Shown piece by piece: positions 42,790-51,652 of a stretch of 64,000 bases of DNA; the stretch's first letter is position 1; each line of letters opens with the position of its first letter. A program made the position numbers and the translations under genes. Source of the stretch: JACDHQ01 sp036401195 (GTDB lineage Bacteria > Gemmatimonadota > Gemmatimonadetes > Gemmatimonadales > Gemmatimonadaceae); assembly GCA_036401195.1 (NCBI GenBank), contig DASWVQ010000274.1, forward strand, positions 1-64,000. Reading direction: 5' to 3'. The notes beneath the pieces were generated by a model. It was given only the letters and a program-made list of their open reading frames with translations, did no database searches and had not been told where the DNA came from.

Positions 42790-44144
42790 CGCGCGCGGCG
42801 TGGTGCGCCCTCGTCCTCGCCGCGCTGTCCGCGGACATCGCGGGCGCGCAGGTCCCCTTCCGCGTCTCCGCCGGCGACAGCGCGGCGGGGGCCGGACCCG
42901 CGCTCGCGGTGGCCCGCGACACCGCCACCATGCGCTTCGACGTGGGCGGCGTGCGCGTGATCCTGCGGCGGAATCCGGCCAACGACGTGGTGGCGGCGAA
43001 CCTCTACCTCCTCGGCGGCGCGCGGCAGCTGGCCGACAGCACCGCCGGGATCGAGGCGCTGCTCCTCGCCGCGGCGGAGCGGGGCACGCGACGGTACCCC
43101 GGCGACCTGGCCCGGTCGGCGCTCGCGCGCACGGGCAGCACCATCGCGACCGACGTGGCGGAGGACTGGTCCCTCCTCAGCCTGCGCACCCTCCGGTCGG
43201 CGCTCGATTCGAGCTGGGCGGTGCTGGCCGACCGCGTGACCGCCCCCGCCCTCGACTCGGCGAGCGTGGAGGTGGTGCGCCGCCAGCTCCTGAACGGCGT
43301 GCGGCAGCGACGGCTGCAGCCCGACGCCGAGGTCACGGCGCTCGCGGAGAGCCTCCTGTACGTGGGGCATCCGTACGCGCGCGACCCGCTGGGCACCGAG
43401 CGCTCCCTCGCGCGCATCACGCTGGGCGAGCTGCGCCGCTACCAGCAGGAGCAGGTGGTCACCTCGCGGATGCTGCTCGTCGTCGTGGGCAACGTGGACC
43501 GCGCGGGGGTGACGCGGCTGGTGGAGCGCACCCTCGGGCGCCTTCCCCGGGGCGGCTATCACTGGACCCTGCCCGCGGCGCCGGCGGCCGGGGGCGCGCA
43601 GCTGGTGCTGCGCCGGCAGCTTCCCACCAACTACATCCTCGGCTACTTCCCGGGCCCGGCCCCCACGAGCCCCGACTACGCCGCCCTGCGGGTCGCGTCG
43701 GCGGTGCTCTCGGGATCGCTGTTCGCCGAGATCCGCGGGCGGCAGAACCTCACCTACGCGGTGGACGCGCCCTTCGTGGAACATGCCGCGAGCGCGGGAG
43801 GGCTCTACGTGACCACCGTGGCGCCAGACTCGGTCCTGCGGCTCATGCGCGCCGAGCTGGCGGTGATGCAGCAGGAGCTGCTCGACCCGGAGGGGCTCCA
43901 GCAGCTGGTGGGCCGCTTCATCACGGACTTCTTCCTGAAGAACGAGACGAACGCCGACCAGGCGAACTTCCTCGCCCGCGCGGAGCTCTACCAGGGCGAC
44001 TACCGCGCCGCCGCGCGATTCGTGGACGACCTGCGGCAGGTGACGCCGGCGCAGGTGCGGCGGGTGGCGAACCGCTACTGGAAGGCGCTGCGGTGGGTCT
44101 ACCTCGGCGACCCCGCGAAGCTGGACACCACGCTCCTGTGGTGA
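42786..44144 (+). CDS. M16-family peptidase homologue, non-catalytic partner
   Basis: 452 residues. Signal peptide (CALVLAALSADIAGAQ). The M16 fold is clear (RFDVGGVRVILRRNPANDVV; AEIRGRQNLTYAVDAPFV), but the place of HxxEH reads LLLAAAERGTR, so the zinc site is gone. In M16B pairs one subunit keeps the zinc motif and the other supplies the Arg/Tyr substrate-binding pair, which here could be RQNLTY. Its ATG overlaps the catalytic subunit stop (ATGA), as expected for an obligate heterodimer. Confidence 0.9.
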   Translation: MTRAAWCALVLAALSADIAGAQVPFRVSAGDSAAGAGPALAVARDTATMRFDVGGVRVILRRNPANDVVAANLYLLGGARQLADSTAGIEALLLAAAERGTRRYPGDLARSALARTGSTIATDVAEDWSLLSLRTLRSALDSSWAVLADRVTAPALDSASVEVVRRQLLNGVRQRRLQPDAEVTALAESLLYVGHPYARDPLGTERSLARITLGELRRYQQEQVVTSRMLLVVVGNVDRAGVTRLVERTLGRLPRGGYHWTLPAAPAAGGAQLVLRRQLPTNYILGYFPGPAPTSPDYAALRVASAVLSGSLFAEIRGRQNLTYAVDAPFVEHAASAGGLYVTTVAPDSVLRLMRAELAVMQQELLDPEGLQQLVGRFITDFFLKNETNADQANFLARAELYQGDYRAAARFVDDLRQVTPAQVRRVANRYWKALRWVYLGDPAKLDTTLLW

Positions 44145-44151
44145 GCGCGGG

Positions 44152-44781
44152 CTAGCGGAAGCGCCGCGCCGCCTCCTCCCGGAGGTCGTCGAGCGACACG
44201 CCCACCGCGCGCAGCGCGACCAGCGCATGATAGATGAGGTCCACCCCCTCCTCGACGGCGCGGGCGCGGTCCTCCTCCACGCACGCGACGGAAAGCTCCA
44301 CGGCTTCCTCCCCCAGCTTCTTCAACCGCAGGTTGCGGTCGCCGAGCAGCCGGCGGGTATAGCTCGGCTTTTCCCCCGGCGCGTCGTCCTCGGCGGCGCG
44401 GGCGGCGAGGGTACGGTCGAGGGCGCCCAGGGCGTCGGCGCCAAGCGCGTCGTCCCCGAAGCAGGAGGTCGTTCCCACGTGGCAGGCGGCCCCCGCCGGC
44501 AGCACGCGCGCGAGGATGGCGTCGGCGTCGCAGTCCATCGTGAGCGACACCACGCGCTGCACGTTGCCGCTCGTGGCCCCCTTGTGCCACGGCCCCCGCG
44601 TTCGGGAGCGGTAATGCATCTCGCCGGTGGCCATCGTGCGCTCGAGCGCCTCCCGGTCGGCGTGCGCCACCATCAGCACGGCCCCGGTCCGTGCATGCTG
44701 CGCGACGACGGTCACGAGGCCGTTCCCCTTGGTGAAGTCGAGGGCGTCGAGGTCGAGGGGGGTGAAGGCAGGGTCGGTCAT
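44152..44781 (-). CDS. hisIE: Phosphoribosyl-AMP cyclohydrolase / phosphoribosyl-ATP pyrophosphatase
   Basis: 209 residues, a common fusion. The HisI part (1-~115) has YRSRTRGPWHKG, DCDADAIL and CHVGTTSCFG with zinc-binding cysteines. The HisE part (~120-209) has RRLLGDRNLRLKKLGEEAVELSVA. It performs the second and third steps of histidine synthesis. Last gene of the his operon; its stop is 7 bp from the convergent M16 stop. Confidence 0.96.
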   Translation of the reverse strand: MTDPAFTPLDLDALDFTKGNGLVTVVAQHARTGAVLMVAHADREALERTMATGEMHYRSRTRGPWHKGATSGNVQRVVSLTMDCDADAILARVLPAGAACHVGTTSCFGDDALGADALGALDRTLAARAAEDDAPGEKPSYTRRLLGDRNLRLKKLGEEAVELSVACVEEDRARAVEEGVDLIYHALVALRAVGVSLDDLREEAARRFR

Positions 44782-45548
44782 GCGGGTACCAGGATGCGGC
44801 GCACCTCGGCGTCGAGGGCGCCGTTGGTGGCGAGGGTGTCGCCGCCGAAGGCGGTGGCGCGGCCGCGCCAGTCGGTGAACACGCCGCCGGCTTCGGAGAT
44901 GATGGGCTGCAGCGCCGCCGCATCCCATGGGTTCATCACCGGGTCGCTCATCACCTCCGCGCGGCCGGTGGCCACGAGCAGGTAGCCGTAGCAGTCGCCC
45001 CAGGTGCGGCTGATCGCGGCGCGCGCGGTGAGGGCCTGCCATCGCGCGAGGTACTCGGGCCGGTCGGGGAATCGGTCGTCGGTGGTGAGCACCGTGGCGC
45101 GCTCGAGCCGGTCCACCGCCGACACCTGGCAGCGGGCGCCATTCCACCAGCACCCCGCGCCCGGCGCCGCGGCGACCAGCTCCTCGACGCCCGGAAAGTA
45201 GGCGGCGCCGGCGAGCACCGTTTCGCCCTCGCAGAGCGCCACCAGCGTTCCCCAGAGGGGCACGCCGCGCACGAAGCTCTTCGTGCCGTCGATGGGATCG
45301 AGGATCCAGCGGCGCGCCGCGCCGGCATTGGACTCGCCGAACTCCTCCCCGAGGATCGCGTCCGAGGGGAAGCGCTCCCCGATCCACTCGCGCGCCGCCA
45401 TCTCCGCGGCACGATCGGCCGCGGTCACCGGCGAGCCGTCGCCCTTCCACTCCACGGCGATGTTCGCGCGCCAGTGCGACCGCGCGACGTCGCCCGCCAG
45501 GCGCGCCACGTCGGCGACCGCGGCGAGCAGCTCCTCGCTCGTCGTCAT
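44778..45548 (-). CDS. hisN: Histidinol-phosphatase, inositol-monophosphatase type
   Basis: 256 residues. IMPase-fold metal motifs: ILGEEFGE, ILDPIDGTKSFVRG and NPWDAAALQPIISEAGG. Many members of this family are HisN histidinol-phosphatases, and its place inside the his operon, four-base overlaps on both sides, makes that assignment secure. HisB here lacks a phosphatase domain, so this gene fills the missing step. Confidence 0.93.
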   Translation of the reverse strand: MTTSEELLAAVADVARLAGDVARSHWRANIAVEWKGDGSPVTAADRAAEMAAREWIGERFPSDAILGEEFGESNAGAARRWILDPIDGTKSFVRGVPLWGTLVALCEGETVLAGAAYFPGVEELVAAAPGAGCWWNGARCQVSAVDRLERATVLTTDDRFPDRPEYLARWQALTARAAISRTWGDCYGYLLVATGRAEVMSDPVMNPWDAAALQPIISEAGGVFTDWRGRATAFGGDTLATNGALDAEVRRILVPA

Positions 45549-46309
45549 GCCGCCCTCCGCGTGGGAATACCGGCCCGCTCCATGGCGCCCTTGATCTCGC
45601 CGACGGTGGTGAGCCCATCGTGCAGGATGCCGGCGACCAGCGCGGCATCCGCGCCGGTCTCGGTGAGCACGACCGGGACGTCCGCCGCGCGGCCGGCGCC
45701 GCCGGAGGCGATGACCGGTACCGGGACCGCGGCCGCCACCGCCTGGGTGAGGGCGAGGTCGTAGCCGGTGCGCGCGCCGTCGCGGTCGATGCTGGTGAGC
45801 AGCACCTCCCCCGCGCCGCGATCGACGCACTCGCGCGCCCAGGCGACGGCGTCGAGGCCCGTGGCCTCCCGGCCACCCTTCACGAACACCTCCCAGCCGC
45901 CGCCGTCGCGCGCGCGCGCATCGATCGACGCCACGATGCATTGCGCCCCGTACAGCGCCGCGCCCCGGGAGAAGATCTCCGGGTCGCGCACGCCCGCGGA
46001 GTTGATGCTCACCTTGTCGGCGCCCGCGCGCAGCGCGCGGCCCACGTCGCCGATCTCACGGATCCCCCCGCCGATGGTCAGGGGGATGAACAGCCGCTCC
46101 GCGGTGCGCCGGGCCACGTCGAGCAGCGTCGACCGCTCCTCGTGGCTCGCGGAGATGTCGAGGAAGGTGATCTCGTCGGCCCCCGCGGCCTCGTAGCGCG
46201 CCGCGAGCTCCACCGGGTCACCCACGTCGCGCAGGTCCACGAAGCGGGTGCCCTTCACCACGCGGCTCCCCTTCACGTCCAGGCACACGATCAGCCGCCG
46301 CCGGAGCAT
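45545..46309 (-). CDS. hisF: Imidazole glycerol phosphate synthase cyclase subunit
   Basis: 254 residues, (beta/alpha)8 barrel. IVCLDVKGSRVVKG holds the first catalytic Asp (D11) and VVASIDARARDGGGWEV the second. It uses ammonia from HisH to form IGP and AICAR. The ATG overlaps the hisB stop by one base (TGATG). Confidence 0.96.
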   Translation of the reverse strand: MLRRRLIVCLDVKGSRVVKGTRFVDLRDVGDPVELAARYEAAGADEITFLDISASHEERSTLLDVARRTAERLFIPLTIGGGIREIGDVGRALRAGADKVSINSAGVRDPEIFSRGAALYGAQCIVASIDARARDGGGWEVFVKGGREATGLDAVAWARECVDRGAGEVLLTSIDRDGARTGYDLALTQAVAAAVPVPVIASGGAGRAADVPVVLTETGADAALVAGILHDGLTTVGEIKGAMERAGIPTRRAA

Positions 46310-46857
46310 CAGCCGTCCCCCTCCACCTGGAGGGCCACCGCGCCCTTGGTGCTGAACACGGCGTCGCCCGACGCGGCGAGCGCGTCGCGCAGCGCGAGGG
46401 CCAGCGCCTTGAACCCGGCTTCCACCACGTGGTGCCGGTCGCGACCACGCAGGACGCGCAGGTGCAGCGTCGTCTTCGCGTGATCGGCGAAGGAGCGCAT
46501 CCAGTGGTCGTACAGGCCGCTCGGCAGCGGGCCTTCGTAGTAGGACCGGCCGCCCACGTCCAGCGCGCAATGCACGAGCGCATCGTCCATCGGGATGGTG
46601 CGATCCCCGTAGCGCGCCGCGTTGGCCGGCACCGCCGCATGGACCGCGGCACCCACGCAGATCGCCACGTCCTCGATCAGGTGGTGCGGCAGGTCCCCCG
46701 TGGCCTCGACGGTGAGGTCGAGCCCCGAGTACCGCGCGAAGGTCACCAGCATGTGGTCGAGGAAGGGCACCCCGGTGGCGATGTCGGCCGCCCCCGTGCC
46801 CTGCCGCAGCTCCACCCGGATCTGCGTCTCCTTCGTGTTGCGCGTCACGATCGGCAT
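46309..46857 (-). CDS. hisB: Imidazoleglycerol-phosphate dehydratase
   Basis: 182 residues, the monofunctional dehydratase. Manganese-binding motifs VPFLDHML, LPHHLIEDVAI and RHHVVEAGFKALALALRDAL are intact; the phosphatase domain seen in E. coli HisB is absent (HisN replaces it). It starts four bases after the hisA stop. Confidence 0.96.
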   Translation of the reverse strand: MPIVTRNTKETQIRVELRQGTGAADIATGVPFLDHMLVTFARYSGLDLTVEATGDLPHHLIEDVAICVGAAVHAAVPANAARYGDRTIPMDDALVHCALDVGGRSYYEGPLPSGLYDHWMRSFADHAKTTLHLRVLRGRDRHHVVEAGFKALALALRDALAASGDAVFSTKGAVALQVEGDG

Positions 46858-46861
46858 GCGT

Positions 46862-47575
46862 TCACTCCCGGAATTCGTCGGCGACCGCTCGCGGATCGAG
46901 CGTGCCCGTGTACAGCGCCATCCCGATCACCGCCGCGGCGACACCGCGATGCTCGAGGGCGCGCAGGTCGTCGAGGGTGGTGATCCCCCCGCTGGCGATC
47001 ACCGGGAAGGCGGAGGATTCGGCCACCCCCTCCATGAGCGACAGGTCGGTGCCCTGCAGCTGCCCCTCCTTGTGCACGGCGGTCACGAGGAGTCCCGCCA
47101 GCGGGTGCTGGTTCAGCTCCTCCACCAGGTCGTCGATGTGCAGCGGGAGCGTCTTCGTCCACCCCCGCGTCACCACCCGCCGCTCGCGCACGTCGGCGGC
47201 GACGACCACCTGCCCCGGCCACGCCGCGGCGAGCGACGCCAGCCACTCCGGCTCCTCCACCGCGCGCGTCCCCACCACCACGCGCGCGGCGCCGGCGTCG
47301 AACAGCACCTCGGCGTCGTCGTCGGTGCGCACGCCGCCGCCCACCTGCACCTCGAGCCCGTCGAGGCGCAGGAGCTCGCGCACGATCGCCGCGTTGCTCC
47401 CGCGCCCCGTCGCGGCGTCGAGGTCCACCACGTGCAGGCGCGTGAAGCCGAGCCGCTCCCACGACCGCGCGACGTCGAGCGGGTTCCCGAGCCGCACCTT
47501 CTCCTCGGCGTACGACCCGCCCACCAGCTGCACGCACGCGCCGTCGCGCAGGTCCACCGCGGGAATGGCGATCAT
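46862..47575 (-). CDS. hisA: ProFAR isomerase (phosphoribosylformimino-AICAR-P isomerase)
   Basis: 237 residues, (beta/alpha)8 barrel. First catalytic Asp in IPAVDLRDG (D8), second in VVAADVRERRVVTRGW. The later loop that usually reads DGTLQG is HKEGQLQGTD here, an Asp-to-Glu change in a conserved position. Context in the his operon makes HisA certain, though PriA-like dual substrate use cannot be excluded from sequence alone. Its ATG overlaps the hisH stop (four bases). Confidence 0.94.
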   Translation of the reverse strand: MIAIPAVDLRDGACVQLVGGSYAEEKVRLGNPLDVARSWERLGFTRLHVVDLDAATGRGSNAAIVRELLRLDGLEVQVGGGVRTDDDAEVLFDAGAARVVVGTRAVEEPEWLASLAAAWPGQVVVAADVRERRVVTRGWTKTLPLHIDDLVEELNQHPLAGLLVTAVHKEGQLQGTDLSLMEGVAESSAFPVIASGGITTLDDLRALEHRGVAAAVIGMALYTGTLDPRAVADEFRE

Positions 47576-48183
47576 CCTCGGACTGCCTCCAGGAAGGCGC
47601 GGACGAACTGCACGCCCGCGGTCGAGCTCTTTTCGGGGTGGAACTGCACGCCCACGATGTTGTCGCGGCCGGCCGGGCCGGTGCGCACGCTGGCGGCGAA
47701 CCGATCCCCCTCGTGCGTGGTCCAGCTGGTGACCACCCCGGGATCCGCCGGCCGGCAGACGTAGGAGTGAGCATAATACGCCACCTCGAGCCCCGAGCTG
47801 ACGAGCAGCGGGTCCCGCCGCTCGTCCAGCGCGTTCCAGCCGATCTCGGGCACCCGCTGCGCGCGCAGCCGCTCCACCCGCCCGGGGATGACCCCGAGCC
47901 CCGCGCCGGACCCCTCCTGGGATTCCTCGAAGAGCAGCTGCATCCCCAGGCAGATGCCGAGCGTCGGCAGCCCGGCCATCACCGCGGCGCGCATCGCGTC
48001 GCGCCCGGGGGCCAGCGCCTCGGTCGCCGCGCCGAAGGCCCCCACGCCGGGAAGCACGAGTGCGTCGGCGGCGGTCGCGCGGGTGGGATCGGTCTCGATC
48101 ACCACCTCCGCGCCCGGGAGGTCGAGGGCCTTGGCCAGCGAGTGCAGGTTCCCCGCGCCGTAGTCGAAGATCACCACCTTCAC
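47572..48183 (-). CDS. hisH: Imidazole glycerol phosphate synthase glutaminase subunit
   Basis: 203 residues from GTG at 48183. Starts VVIFDYGAGNLHSLAKAL. Class I amidotransferase triad: Cys in LGICLGMQLL, His/Glu in VQFHPEKSS. It supplies ammonia to HisF. The GTG overlaps the hisDC stop (GTGA). Confidence 0.96.
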   Translation of the reverse strand: MKVVIFDYGAGNLHSLAKALDLPGAEVVIETDPTRATAADALVLPGVGAFGAATEALAPGRDAMRAAVMAGLPTLGICLGMQLLFEESQEGSGAGLGVIPGRVERLRAQRVPEIGWNALDERRDPLLVSSGLEVAYYAHSYVCRPADPGVVTSWTTHEGDRFAASVRTGPAGRDNIVGVQFHPEKSSTAGVQFVRAFLEAVRG

Positions 48184-50588
48184 CGGAGCACCTCCCGCAA
48201 CGCGGCGATCACCGTGTCCACCACCGCCCGCGGCGCCACGCTGATGCGCAGCGCCTCGCCCCCGCTCTCGCGAAGCGCCGCGGACACGGGCGGGAGCCCG
48301 CTGAAGGCGCGCACGGCGATCCCGCGCGAGGCGAGCGCACCCCCCACGCGCACCGCGTCGCGGCAGGGCACGAAGACGAAGTTCGCCCCCGATTCCACCG
48401 GCTCGAGTCCCATCGCCCGCAGCGCGGCATCGAGCGACGCGCGCACCGCGACCGCCTCGGCGACGGTGTCGCGCACCCACTGGCCGTCTTCCCGCAGCGC
48501 GGCGATCGCCGCCGCTTCAGCCGCCACGCTCACGGTGTACGGCCCCCGCGCCTTCTCCACCCCCTGCACCCCCGCCGGCGAGCCCACCCCGTAGCCCACG
48601 CGCAACCCGGCGAGCCCGAAGGCCTTCGACATCGTGCGCGTCACGAGGAGCCGGTCGCTCTCGCCCAGCAGTTCCACCGCGCTCCACCCCGCGAATTCCG
48701 CGTACGCCTCGTCGAGGATCACCAGCCCGGGTGCCTCGCGCACCACGCGCCGCAGCGCATCGCGCGACATCGTGTTGCCCGTGGGATTGTTCGGCGAGCA
48801 CAGGTAGATGATCCGCGCCCCGGTCGCGAGCATCGCGTCAGGGTCCGTGTCGTACGTGGAGGTGAGGGGCACCGGCACCGGCACGAGCCCGTTCATCCGC
48901 GCGAAGGTCGCGATCATCACGAACGACGGGTCGGGGTGCGCGAGGCGATCACCCGGCTCGGCGAAGGCCCGGATCGCCGGCTCCAGGATGCCGTCGGAGC
49001 CATTGCCGGTCACCACCATCCCGGCGTCCACCCCGAGCATCGCCGCGAGCGCGCCCTTGAGCTCCCCGCCGAAGAGCGAGGGATAGCGGGTGAGCGCGCC
49101 CTCGTCGAGCGCCCGGATCGCGCGCGCCGCCGCGGGGGGAAGTCCCCAGCGGTTCGTGTTGTCCGACAGGTCGATGGCGAGGGAGGGGGTGACGCCCGGA
49201 TCGTACAGGCGGATCGCCTCGTAGCCCGCGCGTGGGGCGAGGAGCCCGGGCCCAGTCGCACGCGCGGCGCCCTGGCCCACGCCCGGCGCGACCGGTGCGT
49301 CGCACCACGCGCGGGCGGCGATGGCGTGACCGGGGAGCCCCTCGGCATCGGCGAAGGTGCCCACGTCGTCCGCCAGCCCCGCGGCCGCGGCGGGCGTCAC
49401 GCGCTGGTAGGTGGTCCAGCGCACGAAGTCGAGCACCGACAGCCCCGAGTAGCTCCGCGCGAGCCCGCCGGTGGGAAGCACGTGGTTCGCCCCGGTCATG
49501 TAGTCGCCGAAGGCGTTCGACGCGCTCTCCCCCACGAAGATCGTCCCCGCGTTGCGGCAGCGCGCCACGACCCCGTCGGCGTCGTCCGCCATCACGATCA
49601 GGTGCTCCGCGGCGTAGGCGTTCGCGAGCGCGATCGCCGCGTCCACGTCGTCGCACCAGAGCACCCCGCCGCGGCTCCCGAGCGAGGCCTCGATGATGGC
49701 GAGCCGCGGCTGTGCGCCGGCCAGGCGATCGAGCCACTCCGCCACCGTGCGCGCCTGGCGCTCGCCCACCACCACGGCCACGGCGCATGCGAGCGGGTCG
49801 TGCTCCGCCTGCCCGAGCATCTCGCGGGCGACCACCTCCGCGCTGGCGGCGGCGTCGGCGAGCACCAGCACCTCGCTGGGGCCGGCCGGGGAGTCGATCG
49901 CCACCGCGCCCGCGCACTGCAGCTTCGCCTCGGCCACGTAGGCGTTCCCGGGGCCCACGATGCGGTCGACGCGGGGCACCGTCGCGGTCCCGTAAGCCAT
50001 CGCCGCGATCGCTCCCGCGCCTCCCAGCGCGAAGACCCGGTCGGCGCCGCCCAGCGCCGCCGCGGCCATGACCACGGGGCTCGGCAGCCTGGTGGCCCCC
50101 TCGGGGGGCGAGCAGACGACCACCTCGCCCACCCCCGCCACGCGGGCGGGCACCACCCCCATCAACACCGAGCTGGGATACGCCGCGCGGCCCCCGGGCG
50201 CGTACACCCCCACCCGCCCGAGCGGGTCGGGGCGCCGGCCGATCACGATCCCGGGCTCCGGGCTCGTCTCCTGGGTGCGTGGCAGGCCGGCACGGTGCAC
50301 CGCCGCCACGTTGCGCGCAGTGCGCTCCATGGCGCGCCGGAGCCCGGGATCGAGCGACGCGAGCGCCTCGCGGCAGCTTTCCATCGCCACCTCGATGGCG
50401 CCGAGCGCCACCCCATCGAAGCGCTCGGCGTAGGCGCGCAGCGCGTCGTCACCCTCGCGGCGCACGCGGTCGATGATCTCCGCGGTGGCGCCGCGGATCG
50501 CGGCGTCGCTCGAGGTGGAGCGGTCGAGGAGCAGGCGGCGATCCTCGGCGGAGAGCGACGCCGCGGATTGAAGGAAGCGGAGCCTCAT
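48180..50588 (-). CDS. hisDC: Fused histidinol dehydrogenase - histidinol-phosphate aminotransferase
   Basis: One uninterrupted 802-residue frame. Residues 1-~427 are HisD with all four zinc ligands: Q260 and H263 (GQAEHD), D362 (FGDYMTGANHVLP) and H421 (EGLPGHAIAA). Residues ~450-802 are HisC: TGNGSDGILE, CSPNNPTGN, LDEAYAEF and the PLP lysine K655 in TMSKAFGLAGLRVGYG. The join (428-450) is Ala/Gly/Pro-rich. The only in-frame start in it is a GTG at 49278-49280 without a ribosome-binding site, so a true fusion is likely. Usually these are two adjacent genes. Its ATG overlaps the hisG stop (ATGA). Confidence 0.92.
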   Translation of the reverse strand: MRLRFLQSAASLSAEDRRLLLDRSTSSDAAIRGATAEIIDRVRREGDDALRAYAERFDGVALGAIEVAMESCREALASLDPGLRRAMERTARNVAAVHRAGLPRTQETSPEPGIVIGRRPDPLGRVGVYAPGGRAAYPSSVLMGVVPARVAGVGEVVVCSPPEGATRLPSPVVMAAAALGGADRVFALGGAGAIAAMAYGTATVPRVDRIVGPGNAYVAEAKLQCAGAVAIDSPAGPSEVLVLADAAASAEVVAREMLGQAEHDPLACAVAVVVGERQARTVAEWLDRLAGAQPRLAIIEASLGSRGGVLWCDDVDAAIALANAYAAEHLIVMADDADGVVARCRNAGTIFVGESASNAFGDYMTGANHVLPTGGLARSYSGLSVLDFVRWTTYQRVTPAAAAGLADDVGTFADAEGLPGHAIAARAWCDAPVAPGVGQGAARATGPGLLAPRAGYEAIRLYDPGVTPSLAIDLSDNTNRWGLPPAAARAIRALDEGALTRYPSLFGGELKGALAAMLGVDAGMVVTGNGSDGILEPAIRAFAEPGDRLAHPDPSFVMIATFARMNGLVPVPVPLTSTYDTDPDAMLATGARIIYLCSPNNPTGNTMSRDALRRVVREAPGLVILDEAYAEFAGWSAVELLGESDRLLVTRTMSKAFGLAGLRVGYGVGSPAGVQGVEKARGPYTVSVAAEAAAIAALREDGQWVRDTVAEAVAVRASLDAALRAMGLEPVESGANFVFVPCRDAVRVGGALASRGIAVRAFSGLPPVSAALRESGGEALRISVAPRAVVDTVIAALREVLR

Positions 50589-51463
50589 GGGGTGAGCCTC
50601 TCGATGCGCGTCACGAGGATCCCCTCGGCACCGAGCGCCTTGAGGTCGGCGATGGTGCGATAGATCGTCTTGGCGTCGGTCACCGCGTGCACCGCCACGT
50701 GCCGCCCGCCATCCAGGATGTCGATCACCGTGGGGCCGTTGAGGCCAGGGAGCACGCGACGCACGTCGGCGAGGCGCTCCTTGGGGACGTTGGCCATCAC
50801 GTACCGCTTCCCGCGGGCGCGCAGCACCGAGGTGAGCGCGGTGACGAGCTCCGAGAGCTGGCGGGCCCGGTCCCGTCCCTCCGGGGTGGGGTCGTCCATC
50901 GAGCCGCGCGCGACGATCAGGCGTGCGGTGCTCTCCAGGATGGTCGACACCTCGCGAAGCCCGTTCACCTTGAGGGTGGAGCCGCTGGAGACGAGGTCCA
51001 CGATCACGTCGGCGATGCCGATGTGGGGGGCGATCTCCGCGGCGCCGGAGATGGGGACCACCTCCACGATGCGCCCCGTGGTGTCGAAGTACGCCTGGGT
51101 CAGCCGGGGGAAGGCGGTGGCGATGCGGGCGCCGTCGGGGAGGTCGTCGGCGCTGGTGATCCCGCTCTCCTCCGTGGCGGCGATCGCCAGGCGGCACCGG
51201 CCGAACTGGAGGTCGATCAGCTCGTCGAGGGCGCGCCCGGATTCGCTCACCAGGTCCCAGCCGGTGATCCCCGCGTCGGCGGCGCCGTCCGCGACGAACT
51301 CGGGGATGTCCTGGGCGCGGACGAAGAGCCCCTCGAACTCGTCGCCCAGCCTGGCGCGGAGGGCGCGGTCGGAGCCCGCACGGACCTCGAGGCCGGCGTC
51401 GTTGAAGAGGGCGCGGGCGTCTTCGGCGAGCCGGCCCTTGTTGGGAAGCGCGATGCGGAGCAT
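50585..51463 (-). CDS. hisG: ATP phosphoribosyltransferase, long form
   Basis: 292 residues. Catalytic part with LRIALPNKGRL and the PRPP loop DLVSSGSTLKVNGL; the C-terminal ~75 residues (GRHVAVHAVTDAKTIYRTIA to GILVTRIERL) are the ACT-like regulatory domain of long-form HisG. So it should be feedback-inhibited by histidine and not need HisZ. First enzyme gene of the operon, downstream of the attenuator. Confidence 0.96.
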   Translation of the reverse strand: MLRIALPNKGRLAEDARALFNDAGLEVRAGSDRALRARLGDEFEGLFVRAQDIPEFVADGAADAGITGWDLVSESGRALDELIDLQFGRCRLAIAATEESGITSADDLPDGARIATAFPRLTQAYFDTTGRIVEVVPISGAAEIAPHIGIADVIVDLVSSGSTLKVNGLREVSTILESTARLIVARGSMDDPTPEGRDRARQLSELVTALTSVLRARGKRYVMANVPKERLADVRRVLPGLNGPTVIDILDGGRHVAVHAVTDAKTIYRTIADLKALGAEGILVTRIERLTP

Positions 51464-51511
51464 GAGTCGGGAGCGGGAGCCCTGGACGGGCTCGGGAGGT
51501 GTCTGGACGCG

Positions 51512-51544
51512 AAAAGGGGCCCGTCGGCATTCGCGACGGGCCCC
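51512..51544 (-). terminator. his attenuator (intrinsic terminator in the leader)
   Basis: On the minus strand an 11-bp GC-rich stem (51544-51534 with 51526-51516, GGGGCCCGTCG / CGACGGGCCCC) with a 7-base loop is followed by four T (51515-51512). It lies between the leader peptide and hisG. Its 5' arm is also complementary (9 bp, GGCCCGTCG) to CGACGGGCC at 51605-51597 inside the leader peptide gene, which gives the competing antiterminator. Confidence 0.9.
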
Positions 51545-51576
51545 GGGACAGCGGCGGCTGGTTGGGAGGTCGGTCC

Positions 51577-51645
51577 CTATCCGCGCGCAACACCCCGGCC
51601 CGTCGGGCCGTGATAGTGCGCGTGGTGGTGCAGGACGCTGACCAT
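51577..51645 (-). CDS. hisL: his operon leader peptide
   Basis: 22 codons with five histidines clustered as HHHAHYH at residues 6-12, then 10 more residues and a TAG. No protein function is expected. It lies between a promoter (51653-51681) and an intrinsic terminator (51512-51544), the exact layout of transcription attenuation. When charged tRNA-His is scarce the ribosome stalls at the His codons, leaving CGACGGGCC free to disarm the terminator. The ATG is at or next to the predicted transcription start, so it may be leaderless. Confidence 0.9.
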   Translation of the reverse strand: MVSVLHHHAHYHGPTGRGVARG

Positions 51646-51652
51646 GGGATCA

